A DNA stretch of 64,000 nucleotides from JBFGFX01 sp965232455 (GCA_965232455.1 OZ246981.1:2728001-2792000); one strand, 5' to 3'. Positions 28,379 through 37,280 are shown, numbered from the stretch's first letter. The notes: generated by a model from the sequence alone, not told the origin. Numbers and translations: made by a program.

Positions 28379-29218
28379 TCACACGTTCTCCAGCACGATC
28401 AGGCCCGCGGCGGTATTGGACGCCGGCACGTGATAGTGCCGATGGACCTCCCTGACCTCGTCGTTCAACGCGCCGCGCATGATGAGCCACATCACCATCT
28501 CGATGCCTTCCGAACCCGCCCGCATCAGGTATTCCTGGTGACGTATCTTCGTCAGTGACGTCGGGTCGCCGGTCATCCGGTCGAGGAAATCGATGTCGAA
28601 CGCCTCGTTGATGATACCGGCCCGCTCGCCCTGCAACTGGTGAGACATGCCGCCCGTCCCGAACACCGCCACCTTGAGATCGGAGTCGAACGCGTCAAGC
28701 GCCGCGCGTATGGCCCTGCCCAGTTTGTAACACCTCAGCCCGGTTGGCGGCGGGTACTGAATGACGTTGACGCAAAGCGGAATGACACGGCACGGCCACT
28801 CTTCGGGCCGATCACATAGGATGGAAAGCGGTACGGTGAGGCCGTGATCCACGGGCATCGCGTTGGCGATCGTCATGTCGAACTCGCTCAGAATGAGGGA
28901 CTCCGCGAGGTGCCAGGCGAGTTCGGGATGACCTTTGACGACGGGCACGTCGCGCGGGCCGTAACCTTCATCGGCCGGCGGAAACTCGTCCGCGACGCCG
29001 ATCAGGAACGTCGGAATCAGTTCCAGCGACAGCGCCGAGGCGTGATCGTTGTAAACGATAATCGCAACGTCCGGCTCGACCTCGGCCATCCAGTCGCGAG
29101 CCTTGGCGTAACCGTCGAACAGCGGCTTCCAATAAGGTTCCTGCGTTTTTCCGTGGTCAACCGCGGCGCCAATCGCCGGCACGTGAGACGTTCCGACGCC
29201 GCCGACTATCCTAGTCAT
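28379..29218 (-). CDS. ligB: Protocatechuate 4,5-dioxygenase, beta (catalytic) subunit
   Basis: This is the Fe(II) extradiol dioxygenase subunit that opens protocatechuate between C4 and C5. The metal ligands are His12 (GTSHVP), His59 (YNDHAS) and Glu240, and the catalytic base is His193 (GTGGMSHQ), in the same order and spacing as in Sphingobium LigB. His125 (PVDHGL) is also conserved. The ATG at 29218 overlaps the ligA stop by 8 bases, implying balanced expression of the two subunits. The 279-residue length is slightly shorter than LigB. A gallate-type substrate is possible, though PobA and LigI nearby favour protocatechuate. Confidence 0.92.
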   Translation of the reverse strand: MTRIVGGVGTSHVPAIGAAVDHGKTQEPYWKPLFDGYAKARDWMAEVEPDVAIIVYNDHASALSLELIPTFLIGVADEFPPADEGYGPRDVPVVKGHPELAWHLAESLILSEFDMTIANAMPVDHGLTVPLSILCDRPEEWPCRVIPLCVNVIQYPPPTGLRCYKLGRAIRAALDAFDSDLKVAVFGTGGMSHQLQGERAGIINEAFDIDFLDRMTGDPTSLTKIRHQEYLMRAGSEGIEMVMWLIMRGALNDEVREVHRHYHVPASNTAAGLIVLENV

Positions 29219-29618
29219 CGCCGTGCTCCGGAATCCCGGGCTTGCCGCGTGGCGCACCGTATTCATCTTTGCCGCCGGTCAGCATTATCTCCTTGAATTC
29301 GTCTTCACTGATACCCGACATCGCGCCGCCGACGGCCTGCATCGACAGTCGATCGAAGATGGCGAGCTTGAACGTGTAATAAATATTGCCGCCAAGCTGA
29401 AGCATCCCCAGCCAGTCGCGGTCGATAACCGCCTTTCGCTGATCCGCCGTCATCGGAAACCCGTCGAGATAGGACTCCGGGTCGTCGCGAAACCGCTCGC
29501 GATTCTCTTCACGGTTCAGCGACATGCAAAACATGTTCAGGTGATACCCTTTCCTCGAGTGGATTTTGTCGAACACGTAGGTTCCGGGTATGTCGTGGAT
29601 GTCGATGTTCTCGTCCAT
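29211..29618 (-). CDS. ligA: Protocatechuate 4,5-dioxygenase, alpha subunit
   Basis: The 135-residue protein is helical and matches LigA, the small subunit that closes the LigB active site. Recognisable parts are DIPGTYVFDKIHSRKGYHLN, CMSLNREENRERF and DQRKAVIDRDWLGMLQLGGNIYY. The ATG at 29618 is preferred over the frame's opening at 29732, as it starts where LigA proteins start. The 134 bp upstream carry a TATTCT-N11-AGAATA element suited to a LysR regulator, whose gene is immediately upstream. Confidence 0.92.
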   Translation of the reverse strand: MDENIDIHDIPGTYVFDKIHSRKGYHLNMFCMSLNREENRERFRDDPESYLDGFPMTADQRKAVIDRDWLGMLQLGGNIYYTFKLAIFDRLSMQAVGGAMSGISEDEFKEIMLTGGKDEYGAPRGKPGIPEHGDD

Positions 29619-29660
29619 GCTGGCGCTACTCGGTTTCTGCTCCGGCCAGGTTACCGGGCG

Positions 29661-29683
29661 TATTCTCAATTGAACATAGAATA
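29661..29683. promoter_or_regulatory. Candidate LysR-type operator (T-N11-A) upstream of ligA
   Basis: TATTCT and AGAATA form a perfect 6-bp inverted repeat with an 11-base spacer. The inner bases give the T-N11-A rule of LysR-type binding sites. It is centred 54 bp upstream of the ligA ATG and next to the lysR gene. A further TTGCGCAA palindrome lies at 29691-29698. Confidence 0.6.
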
Positions 29684-29752
29684 ATGATTGTTGCGCAATG
29701 AAATACGTTGTTTGGCGCCCAACAGGGATCACTCCCGTAGTGCTTACTGGTT

Positions 29753-30973
29753 CTAGAGAGAGGCCTCAACCTCCCGCGCCACCGTTTTCAGGTCCTCGAT
29801 GAGCAGTTTCACGGCGGGCGCAACGCTGCTGTGCGCGCGCCGCGTGACGCCGATCGGACGCCGCGTCTCGGGCAACGCGAACGGCAGCGCGGCCAACATG
29901 CCGTGTTTCTCTTCGTAATGAATCTGGTGACGCGAGAGGACCGTAACGTGATCCGCCTCCACCAACAGTCCCCGCAGGAGCACCGTGGAACTCGTTTCGA
30001 CGACGTGCTGGGGGCTGGTCAGGCTATGGCCGCCGATGGCGGCCTCGAACAGCTCCCGGGTCGGCGTGCCGCGACGCGGCAGAATCCATTCGTAATCCAG
30101 CAGGTCCGGCCAGGCGAGTTTGCTCTTGGCCTGGAGCGGGTGCCCCTGCCGGACGATGATGGAAAGCTCGTCTTCGACGAGCGGCTCCTCGATGAGATCC
30201 GCCTCTCTCGCGGAACCACGCAGCGCGCCAACCAGCAAATCGATATCGCCGCAGCGTAAGGCCGCCAGCAGGTCGTCGTATCGGCCCTCCTGGGTAGACA
30301 CGTCGATGTACGGGTGCGACTGGCGCATCATCGTAATCGCCCTGGGCAGTATGAGTGTGCGCATGAACGGCAGACTGCCGACGGACACACGGCCCGTCTT
30401 CTCGCCTTTCATCCCCGACAGCTCGTCGCCGGCGTGCCGAAGATGGCTACGCGCCAGCTTGACGTAGCGCACCAGACCGCGCGCAAACGTCGTCGGGATG
30501 GTCGCGTTCGGCAAACGCTCGAACAAGGTCGCGTTCAACGTGTCCTCCAGCTTGCGGAGATTTGCCGAAACGGCGGCGGTCGTCACACCCAGCTGATTCG
30601 CGGCGCGCACCAGATTTTGCTGTTCGGCCGTCGCCAGGAATGCATCGAGCCATTTGTCCGAAACGTCCATCTGGAAAAAGCGGCTGACGCCCGGTGAGTC
30701 TTTCATCAGCAGCGGCGGAACCAGGCCGGCCGCAAGATCGAACGCCTTGGCCGCCTCGTTTGCAGCGTCCTCGAGCGCTCTGCCGTAGGCCGTCAGCGTC
30801 ACGCCCTTTGACGTCCGATCGAACAATTCGACACCAAGCTCACGTTCGAGATCTTGCAGCGACTTCGTGACGGACGTTTGCGAGCGATTGATCGCCTTGG
30901 CGGCTCCGGTAATGCTCGAATGTTTCGCCGCGGCGAGAAACGTTCTGGCCTGTCTTATCGTTACCTTCGACAC
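29753..30973 (-). CDS. LysR-type regulator with two tandem HTH domains
   Basis: The 406-residue protein is about 100 residues longer than usual LysR regulators (near 300). It contains two LysR-type winged helices: residues 5-64 (FLAAAKHSSITGAAKAINRS and ELGVELFDRT) and residues 105-165 (FLATAEQQNLVRAANQLGVT and TLNATLFERL). A normal LysR effector domain follows (about 190-400). The GTG at 30973 is chosen; another GTG at 31015 would add 14 residues. It lies between ligK and ligA in one orientation and so probably activates the lig operon in response to a pathway intermediate. Confidence 0.87.
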   Translation of the reverse strand: MSKVTIRQARTFLAAAKHSSITGAAKAINRSQTSVTKSLQDLERELGVELFDRTSKGVTLTAYGRALEDAANEAAKAFDLAAGLVPPLLMKDSPGVSRFFQMDVSDKWLDAFLATAEQQNLVRAANQLGVTTAAVSANLRKLEDTLNATLFERLPNATIPTTFARGLVRYVKLARSHLRHAGDELSGMKGEKTGRVSVGSLPFMRTLILPRAITMMRQSHPYIDVSTQEGRYDDLLAALRCGDIDLLVGALRGSAREADLIEEPLVEDELSIIVRQGHPLQAKSKLAWPDLLDYEWILPRRGTPTRELFEAAIGGHSLTSPQHVVETSSTVLLRGLLVEADHVTVLSRHQIHYEEKHGMLAALPFALPETRRPIGVTRRAHSSVAPAVKLLIEDLKTVAREVEASL

Positions 30974-31019
30974 GCGCTGACTATAACACCGGCCGCTTCG
31001 TGTCGGACCGGGCACTGGC

Positions 31020-31718
31020 TCAGCGTTTCAGGTCCTCCAGCGAGTCGAGATACTCGAAGCCCGCCTCGGCAAGCCGCCCGCGCATGTCGTACAGATCCAG
31101 CCCGAGTTCGCCGGACCCGAGCCTGGCCCGTTTGTCGGCTTCCGCGGCTTCGCGAGCGGCCGCCTTTTTACAGACCGCGACCGCGGATTTTCGCGGCACT
31201 ACGCAAACGCCGTCATCGTCGGCAACGATTACGTCACCGGGCACGACGTGTACGCCCGCGCAGACGATCGGCACGTTTACGCTGCCCAGGGTTTCTTTCA
31301 CTGTGCCCTTGGCGGAGATCGCCCTGGACCAGACCGGGAATCCCATTTCCGTAAGGTCACGAACGTCGCGCACGCCGGCGTCGATGACGAGGCCTTTGAC
31401 GCCGCGGGATATCGCCGAAGCCGCCAGCAGATCGCCGAACATGCCGTCGCTGTTGTCGGCGGTAACACCCACAACGAGGACATCGCCGGGTTCGCAAAGT
31501 TCGAGAGCCACATGCACCATCCAGTTGTCGCCCGGCTGCGCGAGAATCGTAACCGCGCTGCCGGCAATACGGGAACCTGCATAAATGGGTCGCAGATAGG
31601 GTTTGGTCAGACCCATGCGTCCCAGGGCCTCATGCACGGTTGCAACACCGAAGGAGCCGAGTTTTTCGACGGTGCCGGCATCGGCCCGCGGTATGTTCCT
31701 GACAGCTACATTGCGCAT
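31020..31718 (-). CDS. ligK: 4-carboxy-4-hydroxy-2-oxoadipate aldolase (RraA/HMG-aldolase family)
   Basis: This is the class II aldolase that splits 4-carboxy-4-hydroxy-2-oxoadipate to pyruvate and oxaloacetate, the last step of the protocatechuate 4,5-cleavage pathway. The 232-residue length is normal. Family motifs are [21 protein letters not shown], the GDLLA loop (95-99) and VIDAGVRD with Arg117-Asp118, which bind the metal and substrate. The ATG has a GACGAGG ribosome site. It starts 12 bp after the ligI stop, consistent with an operon. Pathway context separates it from RraA regulators. Confidence 0.92.
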   Translation of the reverse strand: MRNVAVRNIPRADAGTVEKLGSFGVATVHEALGRMGLTKPYLRPIYAGSRIAGSAVTILAQPGDNWMVHVALELCEPGDVLVVGVTADNSDGMFGDLLAASAISRGVKGLVIDAGVRDVRDLTEMGFPVWSRAISAKGTVKETLGSVNVPIVCAGVHVVPGDVIVADDDGVCVVPRKSAVAVCKKAAAREAAEADKRARLGSGELGLDLYDMRGRLAEAGFEYLDSLEDLKR

Positions 31719-31730
31719 CGTTTAACCTCG

Positions 31731-32597
31731 TCAATCGAATCCGAACAGTCTGGCGGGGTTGCCCACCAACACCTTTTGCTGGAGTTCAGGGTCGGGAATC
31801 ATACGCGGTATCAGATCGACAAGATCACCGTCGTTCGGCATGGACCTGACGTTCGGATGCGGCCAGTCCGTACCCCATATACAGCGCTCCGGTGCTGCCG
31901 CGACGCAGGCGGCGCCGAACGGCGCGGCGTCCGCAAACGGCGGGCCCGCGGCCGACAGGCGTTCCGCCCCGGATATTTTCACCCATAAACCGCCGTTCGA
32001 GTCCAGTTTGTCGAGAAGCATCCGGAACGGCGCCTGGTCGACGCCGTCGGCGACGGGTGCGCGGCCCATGTGATCGATGACCACGGGCAACGGAATCGAA
32101 TCGATGATCGCTTCGTATTCGACGAGGTCCCCGGCGTCGAAATGCAGCTCGACGTGCCACGGAAGGTGAGCGACCTTGCCGATGATCCGCCGCATTCGAT
32201 CGAGATCCGGCGCCCCGCCCAGATGTTTCACGAAATTGAAACGCACGCCGCGGATGCCGCCACGATGCAGGTCATCGATGTATTTCTCGCTGAACGATTC
32301 GGACGCGTTGCACACACCGCGATACCGACCGTCGCCCGAGGAAATGGCGTCCAGCATCGCCGCATTGTCGGTGCCGTGGCAGCTCGCCTGCACAATTACT
32401 GCGCGGTCGATACCGAGCGTATCGTGCAGTTCGCGAAGCTTTTCCTTCGGCGAATCGGGCGGCGTGTACCTTCGGGTTTTCGCGTACGGAAAAACGTCGC
32501 CGGGACCGAACACATGGCAGTGACTGTCGCAGGCGCCGGCCGGCAGCCGAAAATTTGGCCTGCGGGTGTTCGGGTCCGGCGGCGCGATGGTTTTCAC
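31731..32597 (-). CDS. ligI: 2-pyrone-4,6-dicarboxylate hydrolase
   Basis: This amidohydrolase-superfamily lactonase opens 2-pyrone-4,6-dicarboxylate to oxalomesaconate. The 288-residue protein has the first metal-motif-like segment DSHCHVFGP (His26, His28), then VVIDHMGRAP and CIWGTDWPHPN, in which Asp is the catalytic residue. I place the start at GTG 32597, whose GTGA overlaps the ligU stop by 4 bases; the frame extends upstream to 32960, but that part is antisense-like and lies inside ligU. Its presence implies that the pyrone intermediate, and hence a LigC activity, is used. Confidence 0.92.
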   Translation of the reverse strand: MKTIAPPDPNTRRPNFRLPAGACDSHCHVFGPGDVFPYAKTRRYTPPDSPKEKLRELHDTLGIDRAVIVQASCHGTDNAAMLDAISSGDGRYRGVCNASESFSEKYIDDLHRGGIRGVRFNFVKHLGGAPDLDRMRRIIGKVAHLPWHVELHFDAGDLVEYEAIIDSIPLPVVIDHMGRAPVADGVDQAPFRMLLDKLDSNGGLWVKISGAERLSAAGPPFADAAPFGAACVAAAPERCIWGTDWPHPNVRSMPNDGDLVDLIPRMIPDPELQQKVLVGNPARLFGFD

Positions 32598-33724
32598 GAG
32601 ATCTTCCGCAGGCGTTTGTCGCCCTCGCGGAGCAGGCCACCCCACACGGTCGTCGGGACGAACACACTGCCCTGCATGATCATCCTCGCCGTTCGAATGA
32701 CACCCGCCCGCTGGACGATTTTTTCGGAACCGGTTGCGGCGACGAGCCGGACCGGAAGACTTCCCGACGGGTGTTCGATCCGCAGCGTTTTCTCCACACC
32801 GTCGGGAACGCGTGCGACGTTGGCGGGAACGGAACCCGGTACCAGACAGGCGGTCGCCACGGTGACGGCGCCCAGAACGCCGATCGACCGATGACAGAGG
32901 TGCGGAATGAACATCCGGGTCGATATCGCGCCGCCGTCTCGCGCCGCCGCCACGAGGCACATCTTCGGCACGGTCTTGTCCGCGACGTCGCCGAGATTCA
33001 TTAGCGGGCCGGCCACCCGGCGCAGCGACTCGAGCCTTGCTTTCAAGCCGTCCATGGCGTCGAGATCGTCAGCCGTCTCGTAACCGGACACACTCAGGTC
33101 GGCGGCAGACAGGAGCACGACCGGCATGCCGTTATCGATACAGGTGACGCCGACGCCGTCGATCGCATCGGTCGCGTTGCCGCTCGGCAGCAGGGCGCCG
33201 CTCATCGATCCCGCAACGTCGAGAAAGTCGCAGACGACGGGCGCTGCCGCGCCCGGTACGCCGTCGACTTCCGCATCGCCATCGTAGTTCACCGCTCCGT
33301 CCGGCGTTTCAACGATCAGTTCGGCAAGATCGCCGCTGTTCCGCATGTGCACGCGGACACGCGTCGTTTCGCCCTCGATTGCGACGAAACCACGCTCGAT
33401 CGCAAAGGGACCGACGCCGGCAAGGATGTTGCCGCAGTTTTGCCCGCCGCTGACACGTTGGTCGGCCGTGTGCACCTGAAGAAACAAATAGTCCACGTCG
33501 GCGTCGGGTCGATCCGACCGGCCGATCACGGCCACCTTGTTGGTCAGGGGATGTCCGCCGCCAATACCATCGACGCGCAGATCGTCCGGACCGCCCATCA
33601 CCGCAAGCAGCACGCGGTTGCGCCGATCCGTATCAGCCGGGAGGTCTTCGGCGCGGAAATACGCGGCCCGCGACGTGCCGCCGCGCATCAGCGAGACCGG
33701 TACCGCAGTCTGGGTGCTTTTCAT
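32594..33724 (-). CDS. ligU: 4-oxalomesaconate tautomerase (PrpF family)
   Basis: LigU/GalD converts the keto and enol forms of oxalomesaconate before hydration. The 376-residue protein has PrpF-fold hallmarks: VSLMRGGTSRAAYF near the start, the GGPDDLRVDGIGGGHPLTNKVAVI loop region and VSGGQNCGNILAGVGPFA, with the active-site cysteine. The ATG at 33724 fits family starts; an ATG at 33793 would add 23 residues. It leads the operon ligU-ligI-ligK-lysR-ligA-ligB and is divergent from ligJ. Confidence 0.9.
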   Translation of the reverse strand: MKSTQTAVPVSLMRGGTSRAAYFRAEDLPADTDRRNRVLLAVMGGPDDLRVDGIGGGHPLTNKVAVIGRSDRPDADVDYLFLQVHTADQRVSGGQNCGNILAGVGPFAIERGFVAIEGETTRVRVHMRNSGDLAELIVETPDGAVNYDGDAEVDGVPGAAAPVVCDFLDVAGSMSGALLPSGNATDAIDGVGVTCIDNGMPVVLLSAADLSVSGYETADDLDAMDGLKARLESLRRVAGPLMNLGDVADKTVPKMCLVAAARDGGAISTRMFIPHLCHRSIGVLGAVTVATACLVPGSVPANVARVPDGVEKTLRIEHPSGSLPVRLVAATGSEKIVQRAGVIRTARMIMQGSVFVPTTVWGGLLREGDKRLRKIS

Positions 33725-33803
33725 GACCTGAATTTTGCCTTCAATCCCTGCAAGCTTGGCCTGCCGCGCCGTGACTTTTTGTTGCTCAGCCATCGATATT
33801 GTG

Positions 33804-33816
33804 CCGTAAACTACGG
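33804..33816. promoter_or_regulatory. Small inverted repeat in the ligU/ligJ divergent promoter region
   Basis: CCGTA and TACGG flank AAC in the 156 bp between ligU and ligJ. It may be part of a regulator site for the divergent promoters, although five-base arms are short enough to arise by chance. Confidence 0.25.
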
Positions 33817-33880
33817 TGAGGCGGACACCGGTTGTTATGCTCTGAGTCCCAATCCTGCCACCCGCTGGGATCGACGCCCG

Positions 33881-34888
33881 ATGATTATTGATTGCCACGG
33901 CCACTACACAACGGCCCCGACCGAACTCGGTGACTATCGCGATCGGCAGAAGGCCGAGCTCGAGGCGGATCCGAATCATCAGGCGCACAAAGGCAGCATC
34001 GATATCAGCGACGATCAGCTGCGGGAGAGTCTCGAGGGCGCGCAGCTCAGGCTGCAGCGTGAACGCGGCACCGACGTCACGCTGTTCTCTCCCCGCGCAA
34101 GCTGGATGGGTCACCACATCGGCAACGCCAGCACCAGCAAATACTGGACCGAACACTGCAACGAACTGGTCCACCGGGTCACCCTGCTTTATCCGGAGAA
34201 CTTCGTCGGCGTCGCACAGCTGCCGCAGTCACCGGGCGTCGGCCTCCAGAACAGCGTCGCGGAGCTGGAACGCTGCGTCGAAGAATTCGATTTCGTGGGC
34301 TGCAACCTGAACCCCGATCCGTCCGGGGGCTACTGGACCTCGCCGCCGTTGGGCGATCGATATTGGTACCCGATCTACGAAAAGATGGTGGAACTGGACG
34401 TCCCCGCCATGATCCACGTGAGCGCTGCCTGCAATCCCTGCTTTCACTCGACCGGCTCGCACTATCTGGGGGCCGACACAACGGCGTTCATGCAGCTGAT
34501 GACCTCGGACGTCTGCAAGGATTTCCCGGGAATCAAATTCGTGATCCCGCACGGCGGCGGCGCGGTGCCCTATCACTGGGGGCGGTTCCGGGGGCTTGCC
34601 GATATGCTGGGCCGCCCGCCGCTGGCCGAGCTGCTGATGAACAACGTTTACTTCGACACCTGCGTCTATCATCAGGCGGGCATCGATCTGCTGCTGGAGG
34701 TCATCCCGACGAAAAACATCCTGTTCGCCTCGGAAATGGTCGGCGCCGTGCGCGGCGTCGACCCGGAAACCGGACATTATTTCGACGACACGAAACGCTA
34801 CGTCGACAGCGCCCGCGTCACGGATGCGCAACGCCAGGCGATTTTCGAGGACAATACGCGGCGCGTCTTCAGCCGGTTGAAGATCTAG
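33881..34888 (+). CDS. ligJ: 4-oxalomesaconate hydratase
   Basis: LigJ adds water to 4-oxalomesaconate, giving 4-carboxy-4-hydroxy-2-oxoadipate for LigK. The 335-residue amidohydrolase-fold protein starts MIIDCHGHYTTAP with metal ligands His6 and His8. GCNLNPDPSGGYWTSPPLGD, VIPHGGGAVPYHWGR and FASEMVGAVRGVDPETG are strongly LigJ-like. The frame is open from 33347, but that part is antisense to ligU; the ATG at 33881 matches family starts. It is followed 10 bp later by pobA. Confidence 0.93.
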   Translation: MIIDCHGHYTTAPTELGDYRDRQKAELEADPNHQAHKGSIDISDDQLRESLEGAQLRLQRERGTDVTLFSPRASWMGHHIGNASTSKYWTEHCNELVHRVTLLYPENFVGVAQLPQSPGVGLQNSVAELERCVEEFDFVGCNLNPDPSGGYWTSPPLGDRYWYPIYEKMVELDVPAMIHVSAACNPCFHSTGSHYLGADTTAFMQLMTSDVCKDFPGIKFVIPHGGGAVPYHWGRFRGLADMLGRPPLAELLMNNVYFDTCVYHQAGIDLLLEVIPTKNILFASEMVGAVRGVDPETGHYFDDTKRYVDSARVTDAQRQAIFEDNTRRVFSRLKI

Positions 34889-34898
34889 GGCCCGTCAG

Positions 34899-36092
34899 GT
34901 GAAGACGCAGATAACGATCATCGGCGGCGGCCCGGCGGGCCTGTTACTGTCGCAGGTCCTGCATCGCAAGGGCGTCGAAAGCGTCGTTCTCGAACGGAAA
35001 TCCCGTGACTACGTCTTGCAACGCATCCGGGCCGGCGTGCTCGAATGGGGCTCCGTCGAAATGCTGCGGAACGCCGGGATCGGTGAACGCATGGATCGCG
35101 AGGGCCATCTTCACGACGGGACGCTCATGGTCTGGGGCGGCAGAAGAAGCTGCCTTCTCGACACCCGTAAACACACCGGCAAGCCGATGATGGCCTACGG
35201 GCAGACGGCAATCACCGAAGATCTTTACGCCGCCCGCGACGCGATGGGCGGCTGCGTCATCGACGAGGCGGAAGACGTATCGCCGCAGGCACTGACGACG
35301 GATTCACCCTACGTTACCTTCACGAAGGACGGCGAAGAGCAACGCATAGACTGCGACTATGTCGCGGGCTGCGACGGGTTTCGCGGGGTCAGCCGGACCT
35401 GTATTCCCGGCGACGTCCTGAAGACCTACGAAAAGGACTATCCGTTCGGCTGGCTCGGCATCATGTCCGAGACGCCGCCGCTGCCGGAAATCGTTTACGC
35501 CAATCATCCGCGCGGTTTTGCGCTGGCGTCGATGCGCAATCCCATGTTGAGCCGTTATTACATCCAATGCGAGGTAAACGAAAACCTCGATGAATGGCCC
35601 GACGAACGGTTCTGGGAAGAGCTGAAAATGCGTTTCCCAAGGGAGATTTCGGACCGCATCGTCAGCGGACCCTCGATCGAGAAATCGATCGCGCCCCTGC
35701 GTAGTTTTGTTGCGGAACCAATGAGTTACGGCCGCCTGTATCTGGCCGGAGACGCCGCTCACATCGTGCCGCCCACCGGCGCCAAGGGCCTGAACCTGGC
35801 CATCTCGGACGTTCACTACCTGTCAAACGCTTTTATCGCGTATTACGAATCGGGTGACCGCGGCCTGCTGGATACCTACTCGGCAACGGCGCTGAAACGC
35901 GTCTGGGGCGCCGAGCGCCTGTCCTGGTATCTGACAAACTTGTTGCATCGTTTCCCGGAGCAAACGTCTTTCGATCTTCGGATGCAGGAGGACGAACTCG
36001 ATTACCTGGCGTCCTCGGAGCTCGCGATGAAAAACCTCGCGGAGCAGTACATCGGACTCCCGTATTACGCGCACAGTGTTGACAGGCCCTGA
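34899..36092 (+). CDS. pobA: 4-hydroxybenzoate 3-monooxygenase
   Basis: The 397-residue flavoprotein hydroxylase turns 4-hydroxybenzoate into protocatechuate using NAD(P)H and oxygen. It has the FAD motif IIGGGPAGLLLSQ at the N-terminus, the RIRAGVLEWGSVEML substrate segment typical of PobA, the CDGFRGVSR (DG) motif and GDAAHIVPPTGAKGLNLA. The start is a GTG at 34899. Lying between ligJ and the OsmC gene, and divergent from the ring-cleavage operon, it supplies substrate to LigAB. Confidence 0.93.
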   Translation: MKTQITIIGGGPAGLLLSQVLHRKGVESVVLERKSRDYVLQRIRAGVLEWGSVEMLRNAGIGERMDREGHLHDGTLMVWGGRRSCLLDTRKHTGKPMMAYGQTAITEDLYAARDAMGGCVIDEAEDVSPQALTTDSPYVTFTKDGEEQRIDCDYVAGCDGFRGVSRTCIPGDVLKTYEKDYPFGWLGIMSETPPLPEIVYANHPRGFALASMRNPMLSRYYIQCEVNENLDEWPDERFWEELKMRFPREISDRIVSGPSIEKSIAPLRSFVAEPMSYGRLYLAGDAAHIVPPTGAKGLNLAISDVHYLSNAFIAYYESGDRGLLDTYSATALKRVWGAERLSWYLTNLLHRFPEQTSFDLRMQEDELDYLASSELAMKNLAEQYIGLPYYAHSVDRP

Positions 36093-36110
36093 GCCCCCGG
36101 CGATCAGCCC

Positions 36111-37280
36111 ATGAACAACAGAGACTCCATCGAATCCGCCAACGCGCCGCTCGCATTCCGGATCGAGAACATCGGCCTCGACGCGCCGCCTTCGCCGGCC
36201 GGCGTCCGCGCTTTTCGCGTTGCGACCCGCGCGCTGACCGGGATGCAGAAGGAGGCCTACGTCGCGCAGTCCGGATCGGACGTCCGCTGGCGCATGGTTT
36301 GCGACGAAGGTCCGTACCTGAACGGCAGCGATCTCGCGCCGCCGCCGCTTGCGTTCTTTTCCGCCGGCATGGCGGGTGCGCATGCCGAGGCCATACAAAA
36401 AAGCGCCAGGGAACTGGGCAGCGATGTCGCCGGATTGAACATCGTTCAGGACAATCGGTATTCGATGGAAGGCTCCGCCGTCAAAGGCACGATGGTCGCC
36501 GGAGCGCTGCCGGTGGAATTGAGCATCGGCGTATCGCTCGCCGACGAAAAAGTGCCGGCATTCGACGTCGTCTCGAATGGCCTCGAACACTCGCCGGTCG
36601 ACGCGTTGATGCGCGACGCGTTGACCGACACGTTTTCAATTACGCACAACGGCAAGCCGATCGAGACCGGCGTAGTTGCCGGGACGGGAAATCCGATCCC
36701 GGCCGATCCGTCTTCCCTTTTTGTCGGAACGAAGTACGCAGGCGGCTTGCAGTCTATCGACGACGTGTTGAGCAAACTCGAATCGGCCGCATCCGTATTC
36801 GAGGCGGACCACGGCGCCGGCGCGGCGATGAAGGACACGCAAAAGAGGGAGTTGCACATTCGCTCGGTGCTGACGTTGCGTGACGACGGACTGCGCGAGA
36901 TTCGAGTGCAGATTTTCAAACCCATCGGCAGCGTGTTCCGGTTCCTGTCCGACGAATCGCGGGCCGCCGGCGGCCGGGAGCGGGCGCCCGACGGGCTTGC
37001 TTATGTGTCGGCCGGAATCGCATTTTGTTTCATGACTCAGCTCGGGCGTTACGCGGGCATCGTCAAGAAAGACCTTGCGGAATACGGCATCGTGCAGGAC
37101 ACGGCTTTCGACCTGAACTCCGCCAAAGCGATTCCCGTGGACACGCATACTTTTCTACGGACGTCCGAAGACGACGAAACCGCGCGACAATACGTCGACA
37201 TGGGCGAACGGACCTGTTTCCTGCACGGCGCCTGCCGAACGTCGAACAAGTCGCGTATCAAGATACGGTCCTGGGAATGA
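36111..37280 (+). CDS. Tandem OsmC-fold protein
   Basis: The 389-residue protein seems to hold two OsmC-like domains (about 35-190 and 215-385). OsmC proteins are about 140 residues long and reduce organic peroxides with two cysteines. The first repeat, LAFFSAGMAGAHAEAIQKSA, lacks the cysteine. The second, AYVSAGIAFCFMTQLGRYA, has one cysteine, and the other cysteines do not sit in the usual pair. Classical peroxidase activity is therefore doubtful. It begins 18 bp after pobA and is probably co-transcribed, perhaps protecting against by-products of aromatic oxidation; that role is inference. Confidence 0.72.
   Translation: MNNRDSIESANAPLAFRIENIGLDAPPSPAGVRAFRVATRALTGMQKEAYVAQSGSDVRWRMVCDEGPYLNGSDLAPPPLAFFSAGMAGAHAEAIQKSARELGSDVAGLNIVQDNRYSMEGSAVKGTMVAGALPVELSIGVSLADEKVPAFDVVSNGLEHSPVDALMRDALTDTFSITHNGKPIETGVVAGTGNPIPADPSSLFVGTKYAGGLQSIDDVLSKLESAASVFEADHGAGAAMKDTQKRELHIRSVLTLRDDGLREIRVQIFKPIGSVFRFLSDESRAAGGRERAPDGLAYVSAGIAFCFMTQLGRYAGIVKKDLAEYGIVQDTAFDLNSAKAIPVDTHTFLRTSEDDETARQYVDMGERTCFLHGACRTSNKSRIKIRSWE

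Noticed and set aside
32597..32960. Upstream extension of ligI
   Set aside because: It lies within ligU in another frame; the GTG at 32597 with GTGA overlap fits the family start.
33347..33880. Upstream extension of ligJ
   Set aside because: It is antisense to ligU, and LigJ proteins begin at the MIIDCHGHY position.
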